Source: Pleurodeles waltl | Lineage: Eukaryota; Chordata; Amphibia; Caudata; Salamandridae | Reading direction: 5' to 3' | Length of the DNA stretch: 64,000 nt | NCBI RefSeq assembly: GCF_031143425.1 | Contig: NC_090442.1 | Location: 426,825,776-426,889,775, forward strand | In this document: piece after piece, positions 34,662-46,436 of the stretch | Position numbering within the stretch: position 1 is the first letter of the stretch | Layout: each line of letters begins with the position of its first letter | The notes under the pieces: generated by a model | What the model saw: only the letters and a program-made list of their open reading frames with translations | What the model was told of the DNA's origin: nothing | The model's database searches: none | Position numbers and translations under genes: made by a program

Positions 34662-35749
34662 CTAAGGCCTCTGTCAACCCAGACCTCCTAGATTTCTAGA
34701 ACTGTACCCTAGTGTATTATATGTGTTGTTGGATCTTTATTTGTACGAGTTTGAATCCCGCGTTGCTCACTACCTTTTTTGGGTGTCTACAGGCTTTGCT
34801 CCAGTCTTAGTTTCCAAGTGCACCTAAACCCTGTTACCAGTTATTCTTTAGAGACATAAGTGACCCCAGTGTGTTACTGACAACTGTTCTATATAAGTGG
34901 GTAAATGAGCTGCAAGCAATCTGTATTTCAGTGGTGATTTTTCCTGTATACTGTGCAACAGTGGTGCATATTGTCAAAGGGCACGCCAAAGCTGTGTATA
35001 TTTGTAATGCTGGATATTCAACAGTTCAAATTCCAGCTCCCAGGTTTTGAAGTCTTTTATACTATTTGGACCTCAAATATTTCTGATTTTGGAAATACCA
35101 TTTTTAGGTTGACTCTGTGTTTCCAATCTATTTTTGGTAAGATATATGCGAAATCCTAACCACAGTGTATGTATTATCCATCCAGGTCTGTGGTATCCAC
35201 CTGCCATGCAACCCTCTCAGATAGTCCCTGGGACCCAGTACATGTCTATCATATTTAACTGCCAGATTCTCTTCTGATCCAAATGCTCAATCATTAATTG
35301 TCACCATCTCTGTTGCCCAATAGTATTTTTCAAATTGGGTAACACAATTCCCCCATCATATAGTCCTGTGCATAGGGTAGTCATAGCTATCCTGCCCCCC
35401 TTCCCCTTCTCAAAGAAGGGTTCTAGTGCCAGTCTTTATTTATTTACAATATGACTCTGGAATTAGATAGGGTGTATTTTGTAGTACATATTAAAATTTC
35501 AGCAAGATTATCACTTTTAACAGGGCCCATTAAGGAGAGTGGTAATTAGCAAATTTTGCAAATGGGATATAATGGTTTTAAATGTATCCACTCGGGGCAT
35601 CAGATTCCTCTCAATTAAATTATCTGCCTTTTGTGATATATATTCCCAAATGTTTAAAGTTCTCATTGGTTAATTGTAATGGAACTAGGATCTCTAACCA
35701 AGGAATACATATGAATCCATTCCTTTAGAGGATATATTATCCATTTTGG

Positions 35750-36010
35750 CTCAGTTAATGCAAAATCCAGAGTATTCCCCATATCGGTCAAGTATCACCA
35801 ACAGTCTCTGAATGGACTGTTTATAGCAACACATCATCTCAGAATGTGCCCATAAATAAATAAGATCAACTTAATCTGGAAACCACCAAAGTCTCCTAAG
35901 CAATGCCTCTCCCTAAGTCCAACTCGCTAGTGCTTCTAGGGCCAAGGCAAACAGGATCAGGGATAGTGGGCACCCTAGACTCGTTTCCCTTCACAAAGAA
36001 AATGGTTCCA
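35750..36010 (-). pseudogene. L1-type reverse transcriptase palm
   Basis: Near 35930-35990 the minus strand reads GCPLSLILFALALEALA, the L1 'GxRQGCPLSPLLFxLxLEPLA' motif. About 50 codons later a DDVLL remnant of the Y/F-A-D-D box follows a stop codon. SGFCINWAKM then matches the 'SGxxINxxKS' motif. Frame changes separate these blocks. Confidence 0.75.
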
Positions 36011-36645
36011 ACATCTTGACATTCACCTTGATTTTGGCCATCAGGTTTGCATAAATCAGAAAGATCCAGGACCTAAATGCAGGGCCAAAGCCTATATGTC
36101 TTCATACCATCAATAAGAACGCCAATTCTAGGTAAGCAAACATCTTTTTGGCATCTTGTGACACTATTGTCCTGGTTCTTGTACCCCCCCTAGTTCTATG
36201 TACGCACTTCAAAAGGCATCTTAAGCTAAGTGTCCCCCTCTAGAACATGAAACCTCATTGGTTTTAACAGATTAACTTAGTCATAATAGTTTACAAGTGG
36301 CTAGCCAGTACTTTCCCCCAAAGTTTAACCTCCACATTTGTCAGGGAGATGTGCTAATGTGAGGCAGAGTCTTCCAGATGTTTACCCTACTTATGAATAA
36401 GCATTATGGTAGCTCTATGCAGGCTGAGTGAGAATTGTCAATCTTAGCTGGTGCCATAGAACATATCTCTGATTGGTGGTGCTACTTTGCTAGCCAGGCA
36501 TTAAACCATTTCTATGGGAAGCCATTTGGCCCAGGAGATTTTCAGCTCCTTAATTGTTTTTTCGCTGCTCATATTTCATCCGCGCTTTTCTCTCATTCTA
36601 ATTCCAAATATTCCTCTCAGGCCATCTAAATATTCAGAAGGTCTC

Positions 36646-36906
36646 TCACAAAACTCTCCAGCTCCTCCCCACTGCAGTGATTTTAGATTCATACACCTTA
36701 CCCAGATATCCTGAAAAAGTTTGTTCTATCTTCTCTGCACCCCTCTCCAGTAGATATTCGACTGATCCGTCTGTGGCTTTCTTCTCTTCTGCCATGAGTA
36801 TACCTGCTTTGTTGCCTACATAGTGTAATATATGCGGTTTGCTGTGGTATTGTGCCCTGCCTTCCTGTTCTGCCAGGCATCTGAACTCCTCTTTCAATAT
36901 ATGCAC
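36646..36906 (-). pseudogene. L1-type ORF2 segment between endonuclease and RT
   Basis: An 86-codon frame with YVGNKAGILMAEEKK and IEQTFSGYLGKVYES corresponds to the 'GNKPGRLLAxxL ... F-x-x-Y-Y-x-x-L-Y' stretch that precedes RT in L1-like ORF2. Confidence 0.65.
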
Positions 36907-38010
36907 CTGTTGTATGTGGCCTGTACCCTTTTTTCAAAATATGCAACTAATGTGTGGCCTATTTGGGAGTGATTATCCCTGGTCACATTATAATTTCAAC
37001 AGTTGTCACTCGATCACCCCAGCCTTTGCCCCCCACTGTCTATGTTTCCACCACCGCCTTATTTGATACTGATTCACCTTAGGGTTGGGGTTACCCTCAT
37101 TCTATACCAATAGATTTGGCATTGGCCACCAGTCTTTTGGCTCTGTCAATGCATGTTTTGTTCTGTCATGGTTTTTGCCAGTCTTGCAAAACTTAATTTC
37201 TGGGAAAGCTGCAGATCCATTAAAAACATTGGCTAAAAGCAAAAACGACCTTTGTTTCCCTCTGTTTATGTTTTAATCTGACCTCTCAATATCAATTTAT
37301 ATGATCCCATATCTGTACATCTGATTATATGAAGATCTTATTCTCTTTGAACTACCAGTCTCTGATATTTACTAGGGTTTTCATTACTTCTTGGTAGGGG
37401 AACCGTAGAATTAGCTAGTATTGGATATCCTTTTATATTCCCCTTTGACAATGTGTCATGTCTGTATGTATGTCATAGGCTAGATAGCCTTTTGATGAGC
37501 TCCCATATGTACCCATTCAGCCCCAGGGTTGATTGTGGACTTTCTTGAACACTACACTCATGTATTACATCATCTGATCATCTGGCAGAATACTTCCCCT
37601 TGCACAATTTTCCATAGGTGCCCCAGCCTTTCTAGATGTTAATCAGCATACAGATGACTTGTCTTCTTAAAGCAAATAGGCATTGTCCCACATGGCTGTG
37701 CATTCACTTAACTGCCTCACCTCTATTTTGTGTTTTTCCCCATAGCTGCTTGCCTCTTCTCTCCATGGGTGTCCTCTCAGACTGGAGTGGTGATCAGTGC
37801 AGCAAGACTTTGTCAGGGCTGTACCTCCACACCGATTCACCTTTGCCAGTCCAGTCATGCAGCTCCCCACCCTTCCCCACGCACTGGTTTATGTCTTGTT
37901 GAATGTCCCTGATATTTTCTGTGAGGTGGTCTGGAGGTCTTCCAGCCTTTGCTTGAGTATGCCATTTCCTAGAGCTTCCTGTTCTCCTTGACTCTGTCTG
38001 GTTTCTACGT

Positions 38011-39466
38011 CATTCCCATCCCCAGTTCATCAAGTACACATAGCCTCCAATGAGCATGTGTAGCAGTGGAGGGGAGGAGGAGAATCTTCAAATTTATTTG
38101 CATTCCATCTTCGTGTTCTCTTTCGCAGTGGCTCCTCACTGACTGTATATTTCCATTTTGAAAAAGTAAAAATGTTAGCCACAATACTGCCTGAAGGCCA
38201 GGGTTCTTGTCAAATTTGTGCTATCTGAAACTGGACCCCAGGATTAAGCCACCATCTAGCCTTCGTGCTAGGCTACACTCCTCTATTGTTTTACTAATGT
38301 TTTATGCTTGACATGGTTTTAATTACCAATTCAATCTCATACAATATTATACTTTACTACTTCAGTGGACAGCCCTTCCCACAGGCAATCAACCTTCCTC
38401 TGATAACCCATATTTGGGCATTTATCAGATGTCTAGCAGAAGTGTACATTAAAAAGCATTATACACCATTGGTCCAATTTCACTTATGGAAGACATAACT
38501 CAAACACCACACACTAAACCGAAGTGATTCAGGTTTATGTGCATAACCAAAGCCATTTAGCTGGCAAAGCACAGCCAAATCAATGTCAGTGTTATGTACC
38601 ACACAAACATACATCCTAGTAACACACAGATAAAGTTAGGATACACATCCCTCCCTCAAGCACACCACATCACATCAAAAGACACTGACATGGCTAGTAA
38701 TGCTTTTACACAAAGCATTGACAAAGCTGATTAATATTACATTCACACTCCAGTGCTAACCAAGACAATACAAAATACCTGCTGAAGTGTAAAACAAACC
38801 AAAAAAGGATTTTTTTCTATATAATCCATGGATGATAAAAAGAATGAAAAGTTTCATGACAGAGTGTACTTTTAAAATGTAAAAAACTTCCTTATGCATT
38901 CCAAAGAAGGTGGAAGAATACACCCAAACAGTCAATGTAAATAAAGTGATATCAAAGTACTCATGTGAGCTGATTCAAGATGTGACTTACAATGTCCCAT
39001 GTCAATTGCTAGTAGTTCCTGAGCCAAAGATGCCAATAGGTGAAGGAGCATCAATCACAGCCCCTGGTTTACAGCATGTATAAAATACAAAAGATTCCCA
39101 ATTAATGGCTTAAGCACTATTACATGTTTGATCTAAAAAGCATTATATTCTGAAAGAGCAGGGGGTAATTGATGCCGAAAGATATTAGAAAAAGTATTGG
39201 CAAATGTCATTAGATATGGCAAAGAAAAAGTTTTCCAGAGTTACTGATACACTAAACATAGATTAGTCTGCCATGATGTGAAAATGGGGTCTGGATATGT
39301 TGAAAATAACTCAAAAAGAAAACTATATGTTTCTTTATCAGTAACATGGGAACTCACTTTTTTGCATAAAATATAATTTTTAGCAGCTGACAAACTGCTG
39401 TTATTTAAGAAAATTCTTATGATATCAAAAGTTATGAAATTTGTGCTTCAAAATCCTGAAAACGTA
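38011..39466. other. No gene recognised
   Basis: AT-rich sequence. I saw no coding or repeat signature. It ends at a foldback half-element that begins GGGCCTGATAGAGAACTTGG (39467). Confidence 0.45.
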
Positions 39467-39560
39467 GGGCCTGATAGAGAACTTGGCAGACAAGTTACTC
39501 AAGAAATATCAATATCATAGGATATTCCATGACAGAACGGATCAAACCAAGGACAATAGG
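39467..39560. repeat. Half of a foldback MITE
   Basis: GGGCCTGATAGAGAACTTGGC and 'aagttactc' match the left arm of the 31742 and 45089 elements. The right arm is missing or unrecognisable. Confidence 0.4.
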
Positions 39561-40069
39561 ATCCCTTGTGTGGAGACTCCTATTGACCTCATTTGGATCC
39601 ATTCCTGTCACTGACCCTAGGCCCAGCCACACAAGTGGGCAGAGTTTTTATTGGCACAGGTGGGGCAATGCAGGGTGGTAGGAATCTTGTGGATTCCTGT
39701 GGATTATGGAAGTTTCCATCACAGAAATGTAGGGAAAATGTGTGACTTCAGGCAAAGCTGGAGTTTTGCAGGGCATTGTGGGGAACAGAAAGGAGTAGGG
39801 TGCAGGTAAAACACACTACCTTGGACGTCCCCAATGTCTAGTTTTTAGAAGTGTCTGGGTCTGGTAGGTTTTTCCAGGTGGCAGCCTCCAAAGGCCAAAA
39901 AGTGCAGCCATTCACCATAGTAAGCAGGAAGAAACTGGAAGTTAGCCAAGCTCTCCAGGCCCATATGTAAAATCTACACCAAAATGAGTCAAATGTCATC
40001 TTACTTGCCATTGGAATGAGATGCTTGAGTCCACATGGGGATCAAAAAGACTGTTGCCTCATTCAGTTG

Positions 40070-40560
40070 GAGTGAGGGCATAACCACGTCCCTTGTTGTG
40101 GGCAGCCCTCACCCCTCTCTCTTTTTTTTAATTATCCGGTTTCTAGTGGGCTGTCTGCCCACCAGGAGGTCAGATTCGGGGTAATTATCCCATCTGACCC
40201 ACCTCTCTTTAAAAAAATAATAATAATCCCCTGGTGTCTAGTGGGCTTTCCACCCGAGGGGCAGATCCAGGGTAATAATCCCCATCTGCCCCCCCCACAG
40301 AATGGCAGAAAGATTGTGCTCATTTTGGGGGGGAGGGCATTGCCATGCCCATTGTGGACAGCCCGTACCTCTACAGTAACAGAAAAAATGGTCTCTTGTA
40401 TCTAGAGGGCTTTCTGCCCACTCCCCCAGAGGAGCAGAAAGACTGTGCCCATTTCTGTAAAGAGGGGTGTGGGCATTGGCATGTCCGCTTTGGGCAGTCT
40501 CCACCTCTACGTTTAAAAAAAAGAAAAATCCAGGTGCCTAGTGGGTGGTTAACAATAAAC
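40070..40560. repeat. Satellite-like tandem repeat, three to four units
   Basis: Modules recur in register: 'tctagtgggctntctgccca' near 40142, 40237 and 40400; 'gggtaattatcccatctg' / 'gggtaataatccccatctg' near 40179 and 40270; 'ggcattgccatgcccattgtgggcag' near 40336 and 40472 with a further variant at about 40080; and 'gcagaaagattgtgctcat' at about 40304 and 40434. Spacing is roughly 90-165 bp. Sequence upstream (39600-40070) may belong to the same larger repeat. Confidence 0.65.
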
Positions 40561-41871
40561 AACCTATCTATTAACCACACACAAACACACACCAAAAAAA
40601 AACATATTTAATCAAACTATTGTCTTCAGTTCAACTGAAGGCCTTCCCAGATCTATATGAGAGGAGGCGCAAGTGCAGAATATGATACAATGTTATGGTA
40701 TTTGGTGGATGGCGCTAGATACATGAAAAATCACGACACAAATGCTGCGAATGGACGGCACATACAGATCAACTCCGAGATCATGGTTGCTACCACTAGC
40801 GTGACAGCATGGCTACCCTCTGGAGGTCACCAAAAGAGGCAGGGATTCACAACTATTCTGCAGATGCGACCATTTCATATAATATATTTGCTTACTTATG
40901 GCAATAGTAGATTATGTTTATGTGATTGCTTGATTCATGGATTTTTTTTGAAAATAATAGAATGCAGGCCTCTTGCTTGAGCTTCAAAGACATAACGCCT
41001 GCAGTATTTATATGAACTCTAGATGGGCTGTTTACCGAGTGATGGAATAATAAACAGAAAGACTGGACGCGTGCACAATGAAATCTAACAGTGTAGCCTT
41101 ATTTGAAAAGACTTCCAGAATAATGTATGCGTTGGCAGAAATCACAAAGGATTGTTGTACGCTCAAAACAAGCTTGGAGAATAGTGCAGTCTATTTATTT
41201 CAATTAAACAATGTTTAACCTGCTAACATGTAGGGATTACATCTTGAAGATTCAACATTGTTAGCAGTTTGATTTCGTATGCTACATTTTTCAAGTTGAA
41301 TTGGTGGCAAAAGCAATTTTACAATAATTTATGTTTGTAAATCAAACAATGACTCCTTATGACTAAATGCACTCTAGGCGCTCTTCCATGTTCCACTGAG
41401 GATGCCTAACTTGTTTTTACAAGTGAGGGGATTACTATCAAGTCATCATAGTCATCTGCCAAACAAAATTAGGGTAGCTCGACTAAGGTCAAAACAAGCG
41501 GGATATTGAGTCAAATAAGGACACAAATTGTAGACAACCTTAACAGACAACTAGAAAATAGCATCTGAGGGTTTTTGTTACATCGATCCTGCCCTCAAGA
41601 GGACATTTAAGGCAGTAGTCAAGAGACATAGACACATCTGTCCTGGGCGCAAACGGTCAGAGGCATAACAATGCTACATCTAGGGCTCTGTAGTGGTACT
41701 CTGAAAGCTTCTCACAGAGGGATGGACTGCGTGATGCAAGTAACTGCAACAACAAACACATTAAGATATATGTTTCACATAGATATAACAAATAAGAGAG
41801 AAGAAAAAAAGCAAAAAAGTACAGGAAGACCAATTAGTGACATCTGCTACATCAATGAGCGACATCACAAA
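40561..41871. other. No gene recognised
   Basis: AT-rich. The 107-codon frame at 40657-40980 has no domain signature and no splice borders I trust. Confidence 0.4.
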
Positions 41872-42330
41872 GGCCCTCATTCCAACCCTGCAGCGCCGCC
41901 ATGGGGATTCCGACCCCCTTCCCGCCAGCCTGTTTCTGGCGGTTTACACCGCCAGAAACAGGATTGCGGGAACGGGTGTCGTGGGGCCCCTGGGGGCCCC
42001 TGCACTGCCCATGCCACTGGCATGGGCAGTGCAGGGGCCCCCTAACAGGGCCCCATAAAGATTTTCACTGTCTGCTTTGCAGACAGTGAAAATCGCGACT
42101 GGTGCAACTGCACCCGTCGCACCCCTGCAACTCCGCCGGCTCCATTCGGAGCCGGCTTCCTTGTTGCAGGGTCTTTCCCGCTGGGCCGGCGGGCACCCTT
42201 TTGGCGGGCGACCGGCGGCCCAGCGGGAAAGTCGTATTGACCCCTGCGGTCTTTTGACTGTGGAGCGGTCTTCCGACGGGGTTACTTTGGCGGGCGGCCT
42301 CCGCCGCCCGCCAAAGTCAGAATGACCCCC
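41872..42330. mobile_element. GC-rich foldback MITE (GGGGGTCATT family)
   Basis: The left end GGCCCTCATTCCAACCCTG and the reverse-complemented right end GGGGGTCATTCTGACTTTGG are related inverted termini. AAA occurs on both sides (41869-41871, 42331-42333). Multiple internal hairpins are present: 'ctgtttctggcggt/accgccagaaacag', 'cactgcccatgccac...tgggcagtg', 'ttttcactgtctgc/gcagacagtgaaaa', 'tttcccgctgggccg/cggcccagcgggaaa'. The frames on the plus strand are by-products. Confidence 0.7.
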
Positions 42331-42480
42331 AAAGAGCCTTAATATGGAGGTGTTTGCTCCTAACTACCAAACACATTGCTAGGAACATCAGCTTCAGCCT
42401 TCCACCGACAACACATGAGCATTTCTGGTACCTCCTAGAGCAACTGCATTGTCAGACATGTCTCCTAATGTGAGACTTCA

Positions 42481-43324
42481 GAAGGTGAGCACATTGAAAA
42501 GAAAGTTTGGGTTAAGGGACATTCCAGGGTTACCACTTGTCATCCACCTTTACTACCTGCCACTAGGCAACATTTAGCACAGGGAGCTCTTCCAAGAAGC
42601 AGTGCCTATTTGTATCTGGCAAAGCCTCACAGAGTCCCAGGCAACTGCCCCCACCTCTGCCTGTTTCACCATCAGACTTTAGCCTTGGACTTCTCTGAGG
42701 ACAGACTAATCCTGAGAGACAGGTAGACAGTGCTTCAAAGTCAAGTTCTATCCTGGAACTCTTTGGGGGTTATTACAACTTTGGAGGAGGTGTTAATCCG
42801 TCCCAAAAGTGACGGTAAAGTGACGGATATACCACCAGCCGTATTACGAGTCCATTATATCCTATGGAACTCGTAATACGGCTGGTGGTATATCCGTCAC
42901 TTTACCATGACTTTTGGGACGGATTAACACCTCCTCCAAAGTTGTAATAACCCCCTATGTCTTGTACAAAGGCCTCTTGATTGATGCCTGACAGGACAAA
43001 CTGCTCCCTGCCCGTTCTTCTTGCTTCCTACGCCAAACATCTTCTGAAGGTGAGCATGCTGAAAAGAAGGTTTGGGTCGAGGGACTTTCCAGGGCTATCA
43101 CTTGTCATCAATCTTTACTACCTGCCACTATGCAACACTTAGCAACAAGGAGCTCTTCCAAAAAGCAGCATCTACTTGTATCTGGCAAACCCTCACAGAG
43201 GTCCAAGCAACTGCCCATCCCTCCCTTTCACCATCAGACTTTAGCCTTGGACTTCTCTGAGGACAGGCTAATCCTGAGAGACAGCTAGACAGTGCTTCAA
43301 AGTCAAGTTCTATCCAGGAACTCT
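42481..43324. repeat. Tandem duplication of about 280 bp, split by a foldback element
   Basis: Copy 1 (42481-42763) and copy 2 (43046-43324) both run from 'gaaggtgagca' to 'ggaactct' and share, among others, 'ctttactacctgccacta', 'gactttagccttggacttct' and 'gtgcttcaaagtcaagttct'. They differ by scattered substitutions and small indels. The 191-bp palindromic element lies immediately after copy 1, followed by about 90 bp of other sequence. Confidence 0.85.
42765..42955. mobile_element. Near-perfect palindromic foldback MITE, 191 bp
   Basis: From GGGGGTTATTACAACTTTGG to its reverse complement, the two arms of about 88 bp differ at only a couple of positions (GTGACGG versus GTCATGG at about 42809). 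The centre is 'ccattatatcctatgg'. It carries the 'gacggatat' motif shared with the 31742 family. The trinucleotides flanking it are TTT and TAT. Confidence 0.8.
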
Positions 43325-44484
<1,160 letters not shown>

Positions 44485-44559
44485 TGAAGCTGTGAAAAAA
44501 GTGAGTGCCCTGCATGCTAGTTATCGAGAGGCAGGCCACCAATAGCTATTAGCGTTGTA

Positions 44560-44770
44560 AGCTCCTACGCAGACTTTTCTTGCCACACAAATTAAAAGAA
44601 AAAAAATGCAGCACGATTGCGCAATGTAAAATGCAGCGCGATTGCGCTGAAATTGAAAATGAAAAAAATAAGCGCGATTGCGCTATGTACACCCCAGCGA
44701 AATCGCGCTGCGTGGAAAATAAAAAGATAAAGTAGTTCGGAAACCATGCTGAAAACATCAAGCCTCGTAT
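44560..44770 (-). repeat. SINE-like repeat with internal GCGCGATTGCGCT units
   Basis: The word (G)C(A/G)CGATTGCGC(A/T) or its variant GAAATCGCGCTG occurs at about 44612, 44637, 44672 and 44697, in A-rich surroundings. Each word is nearly self-complementary. The minus strand T-rich reading produces the 70-codon frame at 44549-44761, which I discard. Confidence 0.5.
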
Positions 44771-45088
44771 GTTTTCAGTAGTTTACCGGTGCTGTGTGGG
44801 TGGGCTAAACACTGGAAAAGGCAGGACGTATGCATGTCTTTCACAAATGAAAGCAAGCATATTTTAAAAGGCAACCCCATGAACCAATGAAAGGGAGACT
44901 GACGTGACCTGGGCGTGGTTAGAAACCCAAAGAGAGATTACAACAGGGAACGGAGCGCTTTGCACTCGCCCCTAAAAACAGAGCCTGCACAGATGTTGAT
45001 GATACACCACCCATACAAGATCTGTAATAATCGTAATTGGGAAAGTAGGATTGGAAGAAATGAATAAGGGAGGCATTGAAGAGACATA
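44771..45088. other. No gene recognised (intronic if the FERM exon is real)
   Basis: I see no motif. It is bounded by repeats on both sides. Confidence 0.4.
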
Positions 45089-45250
45089 GGGCCTGATTTA
45101 GAATTTGCAGATGGGACATTCTATGACAGACGTGATGGATAGCCAGCCAGACCTAAAACAAGTTTATCCTATACTATGGCACTTGTAATATGGTGGACGG
45201 GATATCGTTGTGTTTGTGACGGAGAATTCCATTCGGCAATAGAAAGCTGA
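45089..45250. mobile_element. Foldback MITE, decayed copy of the 31742 family
   Basis: Left end GGGCCTGATTTAGAATTTGC. The centre is 'tatcctatactatggca', and the right arm holds 'gacgggatatcg' and 'tgtgacggag' as in the 31742 copy. The right terminus near 45250 is mutated. Confidence 0.6.
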
Positions 45251-45710
45251 AGAATAATACTGATGCTTCTCAACTGGACATGGTATTTAAAAAACGTAGG
45301 AATCCACAACTGACTTTCAAATGCGAGACTGTATTCTTTTTATTTTGTGGCTTTGAAAATTAGCAATAAAGGACTAATTGAAGCATTGTGTGGATAGTGT
45401 TAGCTGAATGATACACGTTGACTACAAATATCTGATGTTGTGTCAAATTGAATAGTATTGCATCTGACTTCAAGATGGCTCAACTATGGCCGTGAGGACT
45501 CATTCCTCTCTAATAAAAACTGCACAGTTTTGAACATTATAATCACCTTAAATCTCAATAAAGATATGAAAATGCCCTAATTTATGTCACTAATAATTCA
45601 TCTCCTTGTTTTATGGAGATATATATATATATATATAATGTACTCACCATTCATCACTTAGACACAGAGATCACAAAAGTGTTATGGTTGATTTTAGCAC
45701 TGAGGACCTC
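45251..45710. other. No gene; (TA)n microsatellite
   Basis: An (AT)n run of about 20 bp at 45619-45638 is the only structure seen. Confidence 0.5.
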
Positions 45711-46060
45711 ATTTACGAGGCCCTAGCGGCACTCTGCAACACCGGAGCATAATTTTTTTGATACTCCAGTGGCTCAGTGTGCCGGCCCATATTTACAAGG
45801 CCTTGTAAATATGAACTCATTTCATGTATAACACTGCATGTAAAGGGCATTCCATGGGTGTTGCTTGGGGTTGTTTCCCACAGCAACACCCATGGAACCT
45901 GATGGAATCTGACGCACTCCCAGATTTACAAGTCTGGTAATGCGTCAGATTCCTATGCCACCTCAGGGGTGGCGTTAAAGTGGCGTAATGGGGAGAAATA
46001 ACATTATTTCTCCCCGTTTATTTCTCTTTGTATATCTGCTGTATTCCGCAGCACACATAG
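45711..46060. mobile_element. MITE of the CCTCATTTAC-type family, right end undefined
   Basis: The left end GGACCTCATTTACGAGGCC resembles the Harbinger-like MITE termini at 8507-9020. Internal hairpins: 'ttccatgggtgttgct...agcaacacccatggaa' (45851-45897), 'ggaatctgacgca...tgcgtcagattcc' (45904-45955) and 'ggggagaaataacattatttctcccc' (45991-46016). Confidence 0.55.
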
Positions 46061-46063
46061 AAC

Positions 46064-46436
46064 GAGGAAAACACCATTAATGATGGTTTATGTTCAGGAA
46101 GGTTTCTCTTCCTGCACATAAACAATCATCCCTGTATATACACATATATGCAATTAAACTGACGGCTTTTAAACAAAGGGAATTTTATGTGTATAGTAAG
46201 TTACAAAACACAAAGGGCCTCATTTACAATAAAATGATGCAGTGTGGTGCTGCAAGCCAGCTTGTTGTGCCTTACTGCATCATTTTGAAAGTGCAGGGAT
46301 GTGTTGTGTTTACAGATATATGAGGCATCCCTGCACTGGTGCACAAACTGCTTCCTAGTGCCATACAGGGATGATTGTTTATGTGCAGGAATAGAAACCT
46401 TCCTGAACATAAACCATCATTAATGGTGTTTTCCTC
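46064..46436. repeat. Near-perfect 74-bp inverted repeat with 225-bp spacer
   Basis: The left arm 46064-46137 and right arm 46363-46436 are reverse complements at 73 of 74 positions (one C/A difference near 46109). The spacer contains a second MITE-like end, GGGCCTCATTTACAA, at about 46215 and its own hairpin 'aaaatgatgcagt...actgcatcatttt' (46226-46287). Mirror frames starting MFRKVS on the two strands are a direct by-product of the symmetry, not genes. Confidence 0.9.

Larger units (their letters stand above)
33986..38010 (-). mobile_element. L1/Tx1-type LINE ORF2 remains
   Basis: Read from high to low coordinates, this holds in order an unassigned N-terminal part, the linker before RT (36646-36906), RT palm (35750-36010) and the C-terminal domain (34413-34661), then a T-rich stretch at 33990-34050 that reads as an A-rich tail on the minus strand. 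The order and motifs are those of L1-like ORF2. Stops and frameshifts break every part; the 5' end and any ORF1 are not identified. Confidence 0.75.

Noticed and set aside
46090..46410. Two proteins with near-identical N-termini (MFRKVS...) on opposite strands
   Set aside because: They result from the 74-bp inverted repeat and are not genes.
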